A stretch of 64,000 bases of DNA from an uncultured Gammaproteobacteria bacterium (GTDB lineage Bacteria; Pseudomonadota; Gammaproteobacteria; HK1): positions 1,939,001 to 2,003,000 of the forward strand of contig OY282378.1 in assembly GCA_958295835.1 (NCBI GenBank), read 5' to 3'. The notes below the pieces were generated by a model that was given only the letters and a program-made list of their open reading frames with translations, had not been told where the DNA came from and made no database searches. Positions within the stretch are counted from its first letter, which is position 1, and each line of letters opens with the position of its first letter. A program made the position numbers and the translations under genes. Of the stretch, positions 8,783 through 17,021 are shown one piece after another.

Positions 8783-9618
8783 GGTGTTTACAGAATGGAC
8801 CGGGCTCCCGTCGTTCCAGCCGCTCATCTGCCTCCGTAGCGGGGCCGTCCGCCAGGAAACGACTACAGCCCGGCGATGCGGGACAATGCGACCGCTTCGA
8901 CATCCTTGGCCAACGGAAAGCTCTCGTCTCCGCCGTGGACGACGAGCTTGCGCTTCGGCTTCAAGTCCTCGCAGGCGCTGTGAAAGCCCTGCGTGGCAGA
9001 CTGTGCGCCCGCCTGGGCGCGGAGTTTTCGGGGCTCACTGCGTCCTGGGCGCCGTTCCTCGTGGCGACCGCGAGCCTGCTGACACCCGGCGGGCGGATGG
9101 CCTTCGTCGTCCCCGCGGCCATCGGCCATGCCCCCTATGCCGCGCCCCTGCTCGACTACCTCGTCGGGCATTTCGACGACGTGCGGATCGTCGCCGTGCG
9201 CACGAAGCTGTTTCCGGATCTCTCCAAGGACTGTTGGCTGCTCCATGCCGGCGGCTTCGGCGGCAGGGCCGCGGAGCTCCGCTTCAGTGTGCCGATCGGT
9301 TCAATCCGCCGGTAGAGCTGCCTTGCGAGGTGGTTACGGTTCGGGTCCGCGAATGGCGCACGTCGTGGAAGCGTCGTCTTCGCCCGTACCTGTTGCCCGG
9401 GAACGTCCGCGAGCTCTATCGGGCGACCGCCTCGACCCCGGACTCGTTGCGTTTCGGCGACGTCGTCTCCATCGGAATCGGATACGTCAGCGGCGCCAAC
9501 GGATTCTTCCACCTGCGGCCTTCCGAAGCCGAAGCATGGGGGATCCCGGGCGGACTCCTCCATCCGACGGTGCGAAACGGCCGGATGCTGCTGGCCCGGA
9601 CCCTGACGGCGCGGACCA
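8777..9618 (+). pseudogene. Chimeric duplication: ATPase tail joined to methyltransferase middle
   Basis: Bases 8777-8990 copy 3978-4190 (3' end of the DUF4143 ATPase gene, antisense here). From about 9000 to 9618 the sequence copies 5885-6503, the middle of the adenine methyltransferase gene. The two pieces are about 1.7 kb apart at the source. The methyltransferase part lacks motif I and motif IV and carries a one-base deletion near 9293. It then ends abruptly in unrelated sequence before the hicA promoter. This is a segmental duplication with an internal deletion, not a functional gene. Confidence 0.8.
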
Positions 9619-9687
9619 GTGATGGCCGTTACGTCGCGGGCACTCGCCACCGGTGTGCGGGACGGAGCAACTCAGCATGTAGTAGAT

Positions 9688-9705
9688 TCGTACTTGTTTG
9701 TACGA
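9688..9705. promoter_or_regulatory. Inverted repeat upstream of hicA
   Basis: TCGTAC (9688-9693) and GTACGA (9700-9705) form a perfect inverted repeat with a 6-base spacer, eight bases before the hicA ATG, in an AT-richer stretch. HicB-type antitoxins with a DNA-binding tail repress their own operon from such palindromes, so this is a plausible operator. Confidence 0.5.
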
Positions 9706-9712
9706 TACTCGT

Positions 9713-9928
9713 ATGACTGGCACGGAGTTCATCCGGCGAATCCAAAGACTCGGCCGGACCCGTGGCGTCGAGATCCGGTTCGAGTCCCGGGTGGGCAAGG
9801 GGAGTCATGGTCGACTCCACTACGGTGATCGCTTCACCACGGTGAAGGACCGCAAGAAGGAGATCAGTCGGCCGCTGCTCGCCGCAATGCTCACCCAACT
9901 CGGGCTGTCCCGCAAAGATGTCCAATGA
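9713..9928 (+). CDS. hicA: HicA mRNA interferase toxin
   Basis: This 71-aa protein has the HicA double-stranded-RNA-binding-like fold signature: TGTEFIRRIQRLG, then RVGKGSHGRLHYGDR with the catalytic His33 in GSHG, then PLLAAMLTQLGLS. HicA cleaves mRNA and tmRNA. ATG 9713 is preferred to an upstream TTG. The gene overlaps hicB by four bases (ATGA). Length and motif match intact family members. Confidence 0.9.
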   Translation: MTGTEFIRRIQRLGRTRGVEIRFESRVGKGSHGRLHYGDRFTTVKDRKKEISRPLLAAMLTQLGLSRKDVQ

Positions 9929-10380
9929 AGATGATGGAGGCGACAATGGCCCAGGCAATGCGACTGGCCTACCCGGCCAGGCTGGAAACGTTGGAGGGGA
10001 CGGTGCTCGTGTCGTTTCCCGACGTCCCGGAGGCGCTGACCGAGGGCGCGACGCGGGCTGAAGCATTGTCCGAGGCGGCCGACTGCCTCGTGGCTGCGCT
10101 CGGCGGTTACGCCAACGAACGACGCGCCATCCCGAGACCGTCCCCGGCGCGCGGGCGTCCGCTCGTCGAGCTTCCAGCGCTCGCCGCCGCGAAGCTCGCG
10201 CTCCATCAGGCGATGATCGAGCAGAAGCTGAGCAACGTCGCGCTGGCGAAGCGGCTGGGGACCGTGGAAGGCGCCGTGCGGCGGCTTGTCGATCTCGATC
10301 ACCGCTCACACATCGGCCAAGTGGAGTCTGCGCTCGAAGTCCTCGGGAGACGCTTGGTGGTGGAAGTACGGGCGGCATAG
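9925..10380 (+). CDS. hicB: HicB antitoxin with C-terminal HTH
   Basis: This 151-aa protein has the HicB partial-RNase-H fold (YPARLETLEGTVLVSFPDVP, then AEALSEAADCLVAALGGY) followed by an HTH-like region (LSNVALAKRLGTVEGAVRRL) at about 105-130. The first domain neutralises HicA and the tail is expected to bind the operon promoter. It is coupled to hicA by ATGA. A decayed fragment resembling its first 25 codons lies downstream at about 10700-10775. Confidence 0.9.
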   Translation: MKMMEATMAQAMRLAYPARLETLEGTVLVSFPDVPEALTEGATRAEALSEAADCLVAALGGYANERRAIPRPSPARGRPLVELPALAAAKLALHQAMIEQKLSNVALAKRLGTVEGAVRRLVDLDHRSHIGQVESALEVLGRRLVVEVRAA

Positions 10381-11382
10381 GCGACCGGCCGGAGCGCCGG
10401 CGCGATACCGGATTTCTTCCTCTATTCCCACAAGACCGACACGCTACAAGCGCTGAGCCTGTCCTGTTCAGGCCTCTATCGGGAGTTCCGGCAACTGGGG
10501 CGTTCCGGATACAAGATCACCATTGACGGAGGGACGGACATGGCGCCTTCCTTGCTTTCGTCGTATTTCGGAGCGGTCCATGCGCATCGGTGAAGCGGCC
10601 CGGCGTTAGATCCACTCTTGACTACGAAGTCAGGCTTGCGGGCGATTCGGGAGAAACTTGACAGTCAGGCGTCGTCCTCGACGACTCATGGCGCCAGGGA
10701 TACATACGGAGACAGTAGCGGCTCAGGTAACGCGACTGGCCTGTCCGGTCAGGCTGGAGGCGCTGGAAGGGACGGGCACCGGTCGGGAGGCGACCACACC
10801 AGCGGTCGCCTCCCGCATGAAACAGACCCATTCCCTGCCCGCCCGCAGCGCCGCCGGTGGCGGCACCCGCGATTCTGCGTAGCGGAATCGCCAATCGACC
10901 GCGCCAGCGGTCGCCACTCGCATTGCCGCATCCACTGGCCGCCTTGTCCGATTCTCCTCTCGATGCGCGACGCCATCATCCACCTCGCCGAATCGTGACT
11001 TTCCGTCACGGCAACTCCGGCGAACGGCGACTCCACAACCGGCAAGATTTCCACCTGTTGCCGGGGACGTGTGAATGACGGTGCGGGGGACGTGAAGGTG
11101 AAAGGTTTGCCTTCCACCGCGTCCCGGCGCCCTGGTGTTCAGCCGCCTGGCATCCTGGCGTCGACCCGGCCGCCGCATATGACGGTCGTCGGCGAGCGGG
11201 TCGGCTGAATCATGGCGTCTCCGGTGCGGCGGCGCGGCCCGCCGCGCGAGGCGGGGGACGGCGGGCGGGTGGCGATGATCGCGCCGAGGTCGCGAGCGTC
11301 GAGCCGCCGTGTGACTGGATCACCACATCGGGTATCGTCGCGTCCGGGTCATCGACCGTACGCTCTGCAAGGAAGGATCGCC
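10381..11382. other. Gap made of gene fragments
   Basis: No intact gene was found in this kilobase, but several remnants are stacked. (a) 10402-10593 is an open stretch of 63 codons (FFLYSHKTDTLQALSLS, then YKITIDGGTDMAPSLL) with no start codon, of unknown family. (b) 10580-10609 is a MerR stub, MRIGEAARR. (c) 10610-10647 copies the 3' end of the broken methylase partner (7733-7770). (d) About 10700-10775 resembles the start of hicB (TRLACPVRLEALEG). (e) A palindromic repeat lies at 10869-10913. (f) From about 10990 to 11382 lies the leader of the outer-membrane gene. Confidence 0.6.
10869..10913. repeat. Double-hairpin palindromic element, copy C
   Basis: Two hairpins follow each other: GCGATTCTGC with GCGGAATCGC, then CGACCGC with GCGGTCG around a GCCA loop. 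The same pair recurs at 21671-21716, 22108-22153 and 58335-58378. This copy is intergenic. Confidence 0.75.
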
Positions 11383-12198
11383 ATGAACGAGATCTCTCGC
11401 TTCGCCGCCGGGCGCCTCTCCACGTGGCGCCGCGCGGCGCTGGCGCTGCCCGTCCTGGCGATGCTCTCGATGGCCGGCGCCGCGGACGCCGGAGGCGGCG
11501 ATGCCGGTTTCGATCGGAAGGGAATCTACGCGGGGCTCTTCGCCGGCTCCGGCCGAACGCGGGGACGGAGCGTCGACGTCGACGGCTTCTCGAACTGGGG
11601 GGTGCCCGGTTTCACCGCCGATTACCACGACGCCGGACTCGCCGGGGGCGCCCTGATCGGGAAGCGCTTCGCGATCGGGCGCCTGCCTCTCAGGTTCGAG
11701 TTGGACGGCACGATCGGCGACCTGCGGGCAAGCACCGATCGGCTCGACCCCGAGGGCCGGGACGAGACGGCGGAATCGGAGTTTCGATGGATCGTGACGG
11801 CGCGTGCCGGCGTCGAGCACGCCCTCGGGCCGGTCACGCTCTTTGCCTCCGCGGGGCTCGCCGCCGCCCGGATCGACAACTCGGTGAGCGATCTCGACCG
11901 CAGCGTCGGTCCCGGTGGCGTGCCCACGCCGTGGCGATTCGACCCCGACGATTCCTTTCATGACCGCGCGACGGAAATCGGCTGGGTGGCCGGGCTCGGC
12001 GCCGAAGTGCCCCTGGCGGAAGCCTGGACGCTGCGACTCGAAGGTTCGTACCTGGATTTCGGGCGGAGCACCCATTACGTGAACCGCTCCGGTGACGGCC
12101 GTTGCGGGCCGGGAAACCCTCGAAGACCCTGCCCCTACGTGATCGAGAATCGGCTCGGCATGCTGCGCATCGCGATCGTCCACCGCTTCGGCGCTTAG
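11383..12198 (+). CDS. Outer-membrane beta-barrel protein
   Basis: This 271-aa protein has a Sec signal peptide (RRAALALPVLAMLSMAGAADA, cleavage after ADA near residue 35). The mature part has alternating hydrophobic strands typical of an 8-strand OmpA/Opa-like barrel: GIYAGLFAGSG, LRFELDGTIGDL, RWIVTARAGVEHALG, VTLFASAGLAAARI, GWVAGLGAEVPL and LRLEGSYLDFG. It ends MLRIAIVHRFGA, with the aromatic penultimate-region residue common in barrels. GGAAGGA precedes the ATG at 11383. Likely role is a structural or surface antigen; no specific substrate can be inferred. It appears to be a single-gene unit. Confidence 0.75.
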   Translation: MNEISRFAAGRLSTWRRAALALPVLAMLSMAGAADAGGGDAGFDRKGIYAGLFAGSGRTRGRSVDVDGFSNWGVPGFTADYHDAGLAGGALIGKRFAIGRLPLRFELDGTIGDLRASTDRLDPEGRDETAESEFRWIVTARAGVEHALGPVTLFASAGLAAARIDNSVSDLDRSVGPGGVPTPWRFDPDDSFHDRATEIGWVAGLGAEVPLAEAWTLRLEGSYLDFGRSTHYVNRSGDGRCGPGNPRRPCPYVIENRLGMLRIAIVHRFGA

Positions 12199-12499
12199 CG
12201 GCTCTTGCTCGGAAGTGGACGCCGAGGGAGACGACGCCGAAGAGCCGGCCGGTATGGCGGCCTGCTTGCGAGCGGAACGCCTGCGCTCCCGGGAGAAGCA
12301 CCTCCCCTTCGTGCCCGGTGTGTCCGCATCCACGGTCGTGAGTCGGTCAGCGTGCATATCCTCGGGGATCAGCCCGGCGGTGGAGTTGCGCAAGGGCGGC
12401 TTGCTGATACACTGGATCGCCTTCCTTCGGGACATCTTGACTCATCAGGTTCGGTCGGCTCGGGCCTTTTCGGAACCCTTTTCCTGAACGGATTTCTGA
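12199..12499. other. Gap between barrel gene and NYN gene
   Basis: About 300 bases without a supported gene. It presumably contains the terminator of the barrel gene and the promoter of the NYN gene, but neither is distinct by eye. Confidence 0.35.
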
Positions 12500-13189
12500 A
12501 TGTCGGGAACATGCACCGGGTTCATCGACGCGAGCTTCCTGCGAGCCGAGGGCGCCAAGGCGATCGGACAATCGCCGAAGGGCGTCCGTCCCGATGCCCA
12601 GGCCGTGGTCGGCTGGTTTCGCTCCCTGACGGGCAAGGAAGCCCTCGACCAGATCTTCCTCCGGGCGTACTGGTACGACAGCGCCTTCGACCCCTCGCAT
12701 CCCAGCTATGTCGGGCAGCGGTCGTTCTTCGATGCAATCGCGCTCACCCCCGGCTTGCAGCTTCGTCTCGGGCATATCGCGGAAGGACCGTCCCCGCTCG
12801 AGCAACCGATCCGGCGAGCGCTGGAGTCGACGGCGACCGGCCTCGGCATGGAGCCGGAGGTATTGCTGGCCGAGTTCGACCGGCACTGGAGGTTCCGGCC
12901 CAACCGTCAGCAGAAGGGCGTGGACACCCTGATCGCGCTGGACATGGTGCGCCTCGCCGGCCGGTCGATCTGCGAGACCATGGTGCTCATTGCCGGCGAC
13001 CGCGACTTCGCCGAGGTGGTCCGCGCATCGCAGGACTTCGGCACCCGGGTGCTCGTCGCAACGCCGAAACGCAGCAGCGTCTCCCGCGAGATTGCGCAGC
13101 TCGCCGACGAGGTCATCGACATCACCGAGGCCGAGGTCCGGCAGATGCTGACGCCCCGCCCGATGTACTCCGGCTCCGGTTCCGGCTGA
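12500..13189 (+). CDS. NYN-domain (LabA/DUF88-like) protein
   Basis: This 229-aa protein carries a NYN/PIN-like nuclease fold. The N-terminus FIDASFLRAEGA supplies the first Asp. The conserved core is KGVDTLIALDMVRLAG, then MVLIAGDRDFAEVVRASQ, then GTRVLVATP, with Asp residues positioned as in LabA/DUF88 proteins. Such proteins are predicted RNA-cleaving or RNA-binding enzymes. The C-terminus ends in a short Gly/Ser tail. The start at ATG 12500 keeps the first catalytic Asp within the first ten residues. Substrate unknown. Confidence 0.8.
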   Translation: MSGTCTGFIDASFLRAEGAKAIGQSPKGVRPDAQAVVGWFRSLTGKEALDQIFLRAYWYDSAFDPSHPSYVGQRSFFDAIALTPGLQLRLGHIAEGPSPLEQPIRRALESTATGLGMEPEVLLAEFDRHWRFRPNRQQKGVDTLIALDMVRLAGRSICETMVLIAGDRDFAEVVRASQDFGTRVLVATPKRSSVSREIAQLADEVIDITEAEVRQMLTPRPMYSGSGSG

Positions 13190-13341
13190 CCGGGACGGCA
13201 GGATCCCCGCGATGACGGAAACGGCGACCGAGCATCGGCTGGCGGGCTGCTCACGGTGCCCGCGGGCGCACGGATTCCACCGGGCCGGGTAGCTCCGCCC
13301 GGTTCCCGCGGCAAGATCGAGGCCGGGGCACCCGGGGAACG

Positions 13342-14382
13342 GTGTTGAACACACTCGGTATCGTCGCGCTGGTGGTGCTGGCCGTAATCGCCGCGGTGCT
13401 GGTGGTGGTGGCTGCGATTCGACTGGGAAGCGCCCGGCGGCCTTCCCGGCCGGGAGAGGCAGCCGCCCGCAAGATCCCGAGCTGGTACGAGATCCTGCTC
13501 GCTATCGTGCTTGTGCTGGCGATCGTGATTCTCGCGATCTCCTTCGCAGTCGAGATCGCCTCCGGCGACGCGGCGTCCCGGGGCTGGCGCGCCGAGACGC
13601 GCTCCAATCTGTTTCTGGGCCTGATGCTGGCCATCGCCGCCCTGTCGCTGCTGTTCCTCCTGGTGTTTCTCCTGGCGCGCCTGCCGGCGGGCGGCACGGC
13701 GGTCCCCGGAAGCGAAGCCGCCCAGGCCGAAACGGTGCGGGATCCCGCCGGCTCGCGCCTCGCCGGCCTGCTGCTCCTCGTTGTCGGGATACTGTTGCTC
13801 GGGTGGGTGTACCTGGATCCCGCGGCGCGAGCCGAGCTCATGGGACGGGTGCTCTATCCCGCCGCCATCGCGGTGGCGATCGTCCTCCTGTTCGACAAGG
13901 CCACGCGAAGCTGGACACCGAAGTCCCGGACGGAAGGGTTCCGTGAGTGGCTGCTGTGCGACGTCATCCTGATCGCCCTCATCCTGGGGTTCCTCAACCT
14001 CGAGCAGCTCGAGGCCCGCGACGCCTACCGCGGGTTCTTCTGGGACATGGTGCATATCGCGGCGTTCTTCCTCGTGTTCTGGTGCCTCGACCGGACCTCG
14101 ATGCGAGGCCGGTTTCTCGTGGGCTTCGGATACCTCACCCTCCTGCCGTTGCTGCTCGTGCTGTGGCGGTGGGTTCATGAGATCGAGGCGCCGGCCGGGT
14201 TGACCTGGTGGAGTACCGTATGGCCGGTGTTCTTCCTGGCGCTGGCGTTCTTCGTCATCGAGATCGTCACCCTCTTCGTGCTGAGGGACAATCGGGGCCA
14301 CGCCGTCCCGGCCGTCAAGGACGCGCTGTTCGTGGTCCTGTATGCGATCTTCCTGATCGTCGCGGTTCCGGCCGTCGAATAG
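13342..14382 (+). CDS. Polytopic membrane protein of unknown function
   Basis: This protein of about 346 aa (GTG start proposed at 13342) has around eight hydrophobic segments. They include LGIVALVVLAVIAAVLVVV, ILLAIVLVLAIVILAISF, LLLLVVGILLLGWVYL and FLALAFFVIEIVTLFVL. Short polar loops such as RSWTPKSRTEGFREW separate them. No transporter or enzyme signature was recognised. A second small membrane-protein gene follows after 126 bases on the same strand, so the two may form an operon. Confidence 0.6.
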   Translation: MLNTLGIVALVVLAVIAAVLVVVAAIRLGSARRPSRPGEAAARKIPSWYEILLAIVLVLAIVILAISFAVEIASGDAASRGWRAETRSNLFLGLMLAIAALSLLFLLVFLLARLPAGGTAVPGSEAAQAETVRDPAGSRLAGLLLLVVGILLLGWVYLDPAARAELMGRVLYPAAIAVAIVLLFDKATRSWTPKSRTEGFREWLLCDVILIALILGFLNLEQLEARDAYRGFFWDMVHIAAFFLVFWCLDRTSMRGRFLVGFGYLTLLPLLLVLWRWVHEIEAPAGLTWWSTVWPVFFLALAFFVIEIVTLFVLRDNRGHAVPAVKDALFVVLYAIFLIVAVPAVE

Positions 14383-14508
14383 GATGAAATCATTGTGCAA
14401 GAATGACGGAAACATTTTCCGTGACCGGTGGATTCCCGCGACCGCGGGGATGCGGAGAGTCCGGTTCCGGCGGCGTCCGGTCGGGCGACGGACCATTCGG
14501 AGATCATC

Positions 14509-14976
14509 ATGAGTGGCTGGCAGTGGTTCTGGACCGTGGTCGGTTTCGTCCTGTTCATCATCGTGCTGATCTTCCTGTACTACTATGCGCCCTTCGAGCA
14601 GCTCTTCGTGCTCGTGCTCAACGGGATCAGCTTCAGCAACGTCATCTTCTGGGCCGCGCTGATCGTCGGCATCGTCGGGTTCTGCGTGTTCCACTGGCAT
14701 GCCTACCGGCTGCACGTCGCCCGGCAGCACAGCGTCGACGTGATGGTGCTGAGCTCGTTGCGCGGCTCGACCTTCATCGCCATCCTGCTCAGTGGCGGCG
14801 CCACCTTGCAGTCGCTTCAGATCCTCTGCGTGTATCTGCTGGGAGAGGGCCATCTGGTGGACGCCGAGTTCGGGAAGCGGCTCGGCGCGGTGGTCGCGCT
14901 GGTGGTGCTGACCGCGCTCTTCTGCGTGATCTTCTGGCTGTTGAAGGTCATCCGCACGGAGACCCGCGCCGCCTGA
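14509..14976 (+). CDS. Small membrane protein, 155 aa
   Basis: The start ATG 14509 is preceded by GGAG. The protein begins MSGWQWFWTVVGFVLFIIVL and has about four transmembrane segments, the others near FSNVIFWAALIVGIVGFCVF, STFIAILLSGGATLQSLQ and VVALVVLTALFCVIFWLL. No known domain was recognised. It follows the larger membrane-protein gene and may be functionally linked to it. Confidence 0.6.
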   Translation: MSGWQWFWTVVGFVLFIIVLIFLYYYAPFEQLFVLVLNGISFSNVIFWAALIVGIVGFCVFHWHAYRLHVARQHSVDVMVLSSLRGSTFIAILLSGGATLQSLQILCVYLLGEGHLVDAEFGKRLGAVVALVVLTALFCVIFWLLKVIRTETRAA

Positions 14977-15020
14977 GCCCGGCGCCGCCGCGAGGCCCGA
15001 CACGGCGCCTTCGATGCGCT

Positions 15021-15428
15021 TCAGGGATCCGGAGGCTGCTCGCGCGGTGATACGGACAGGAACTCGTCGAGAACGTCGCGAAGCTGGCGGGCGGTGGAGC
15101 CGGCCAGCAGGATCGAATCGGTGATCTCGCGCACGTAGGTGACCGATCGCGGGGGAGCGGCGCGCGATCCATCCTCCATGTACGCGATCCGGGGCTCCAG
15201 CTCACGGACTTCGTTGTAGAAGTGCAGCGCGAGCTGGCCGCGCACGTTGCCCTCGACCAGGACCCCGGAGACGCTCTTGGTCGTATGCGCGGCGGCCTTG
15301 GGCCACTTGACGGTGTAGAGCGGGGTCCCACCCGTTCGACCGCCGGCAGCGCCGGCCCCGACGGTACTGCCGTTACCACCGTTGCCGCCGCTACCGTCGT
15401 CGCTGCCGTTGCCGCCGTTGCCGTTCAT
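15021..15428 (-). CDS. Hypothetical protein coupled to the hydantoinase gene
   Basis: This 135-aa protein starts with a low-complexity Gly/Asn/Ser segment (MNGNGGNGSDDGSGGNG) and continues with a compact domain, TKSVSGVLVEGNVRGQLALH, ending ITDSILLAGSTARQLRDVL. Its ATG overlaps the stop of the dihydropyrimidinase gene (ATGA), so translation is coupled and a role in the same process is likely. I do not recognise the domain. Confidence 0.6.
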   Translation of the reverse strand: MNGNGGNGSDDGSGGNGGNGSTVGAGAAGGRTGGTPLYTVKWPKAAAHTTKSVSGVLVEGNVRGQLALHFYNEVRELEPRIAYMEDGSRAAPPRSVTYVREITDSILLAGSTARQLRDVLDEFLSVSPREQPPDP

Positions 15429-16822
15429 GCGTGGGCCCCGCCATAGGGGCCCCGCCTGACGAACGCGCCGTCCCCCGCGCGGCCCACGTACTCGCCGCGG
15501 TCGATGACCACCTTGCCCCGGGACAGCACCGTCTCGGTGTACCCCTTGACCCTGAAGCCCTCGTACGCGGAGTAGTCGATGTTCATGTGGTGGGTCCTCG
15601 GGTTGTGGACGCTGATGGTCTCCTCCCGCTCCGGATCGAAGATGACGACGTCGGCGTCGCTCCCCACCGCGATGGTGCCCTTCTTCGGGAACAGGCCGAA
15701 GATCTTCGCCGCCGCGGTGGAGGTCAGCTCCACGAACCGGTTCAGGTTGATTCGGCCCGCGCTCACGCCGTGGTGGTAGATGAGGCTCATGCGGTTCTCG
15801 ATGCCGGGTCCCCCGTTGGGTATTTTGCTGAAATCGTCCCGGCCCAGCGCCTTCTGCTCCTTCATGCAGAACGGGCAGTGATCGGTGGAGATGACGTCGA
15901 GCGCCCCGAAGCGCAGGCCGCGCCACAGCTCGTCCTGGTTCCACGATTCGCGCAGCGGCGGGGTGACCACGTACTTCGCGCCGTCGAAGCCCGGCGCGTC
16001 GTAGGCATCCACGTCGAGCAGCAGGTACTGGGGGCAGGTCTCCGCGTGCGCCATGACCCCACGCGCCTGGGCCTGGCGCAGCTCGTGCAGCGCGTCGTAG
16101 CAGCTCAGGTGCACGATGTAGACGGGCGCTCGGGCTACCTCCGCGATGGCCAGCGCGCGGTGCGCGCCCTCCGCCTCCAGGCGGGTGGGACGGGTCAGGG
16201 CATGCTGCCGAGGGGCGATCTCTCCCTGCTCCAGGGCGATCCGCACCAGCTCGTCGATGACGACGCCGTTCTCCGCGTGCATGCACACCAGGGTGCCGTC
16301 CTCGCCCGCCTTGCGCAGCGCCCTGAAGATGGTCGCGTCGTCGGACAGCATCACCCCCGGATAGGCCATGAACAGCTTGTAGCTCGTCACCCCCTCGTCC
16401 GCGAGGCGGCGCATCTCGGGAATCCGGGACGCGGGGAGGTCGGTGATGATCATGTGGAAGGCGTAGTCGATCGCGGTCCGGCCCGCCGCCTTGGCGTGCC
16501 AGGTGTCGAGCGCCTCGATGGCGGACGTGCCCCGCGACTGGATCGCGAAGTCCACGATGCAGGTCGTCCCGCCATATGCGGCGGCGCGGGTGCCGGTCTC
16601 GAAGGTGTCCGAGGTCACCGTCCCGCCGAACGGCATCTCGATGTGGGTATGAGGGTCGATCCCGCCCGGTATCACGAGCCTCCCCGATGCGTCGATCACG
16701 GTGTCTGCGTCGATCACCAGGTCGCGGCCGATCAGGGTGACGGTCTCATCGTTGATGAAGACGTCCGCGTGGTAGTCGTCGACCGCGGTGACGATTCTTC
16801 CGTTCTTGATCAGCACGCTCAT
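15425..16822 (-). CDS. Dihydropyrimidinase / D-hydantoinase
   Basis: This 465-aa zinc-dependent cyclic amidohydrolase carries the full metal-site set: His58 and His60 in GGIDPHTHIEMPF, the carboxylated Lys149 in TSYKLFMAYPG, His182 in MHAENG, His238 in VHLSC and Asp314 in STDHCPF. It should hydrolyse dihydropyrimidines or 5-substituted hydantoins to N-carbamoyl products in the cytoplasm. The start at 16822 has GGAGG seven bases upstream; an extra 17 residues upstream look non-native. It diverges from an ABC uptake operon for a small cationic or amide solute. Substrate choice within the family cannot be read from sequence alone. Confidence 0.9.
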   Translation of the reverse strand: MSVLIKNGRIVTAVDDYHADVFINDETVTLIGRDLVIDADTVIDASGRLVIPGGIDPHTHIEMPFGGTVTSDTFETGTRAAAYGGTTCIVDFAIQSRGTSAIEALDTWHAKAAGRTAIDYAFHMIITDLPASRIPEMRRLADEGVTSYKLFMAYPGVMLSDDATIFRALRKAGEDGTLVCMHAENGVVIDELVRIALEQGEIAPRQHALTRPTRLEAEGAHRALAIAEVARAPVYIVHLSCYDALHELRQAQARGVMAHAETCPQYLLLDVDAYDAPGFDGAKYVVTPPLRESWNQDELWRGLRFGALDVISTDHCPFCMKEQKALGRDDFSKIPNGGPGIENRMSLIYHHGVSAGRINLNRFVELTSTAAAKIFGLFPKKGTIAVGSDADVVIFDPEREETISVHNPRTHHMNIDYSAYEGFRVKGYTETVLSRGKVVIDRGEYVGRAGDGAFVRRGPYGGAHA

Positions 16823-17021
16823 CGCTTGCCTCCAGCCCCGCATCGACGGCCGATCCGCCGGCGATTCCTGCATTCGACCCGCAATTCCATATCCCGTGAC
16901 GTTGCGCTAAGGTTCCCGGAGCACTCGACTGATGCGGCCGGTGCGATGCCGGCGGCGCGAGTACTTCACCCAGCCGGGCATCACCGCCTGTCGGCGGTTC
17001 TCAAGTGAGAGGAGAGACACG

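Noticed and set aside
9772..9795. tRNA T-arm-like sequence (GGTTCGAGTCCCGGG)
   Set aside because: It lies inside the intact hicA coding sequence, and no acceptor, D or anticodon arms surround it.
12907..15003. Antisense frame of about 700 codons opposite the NYN and membrane-protein genes
   Set aside because: It is a charged, low-complexity translation with no motif, and it covers three plus-strand genes with signals and starts.
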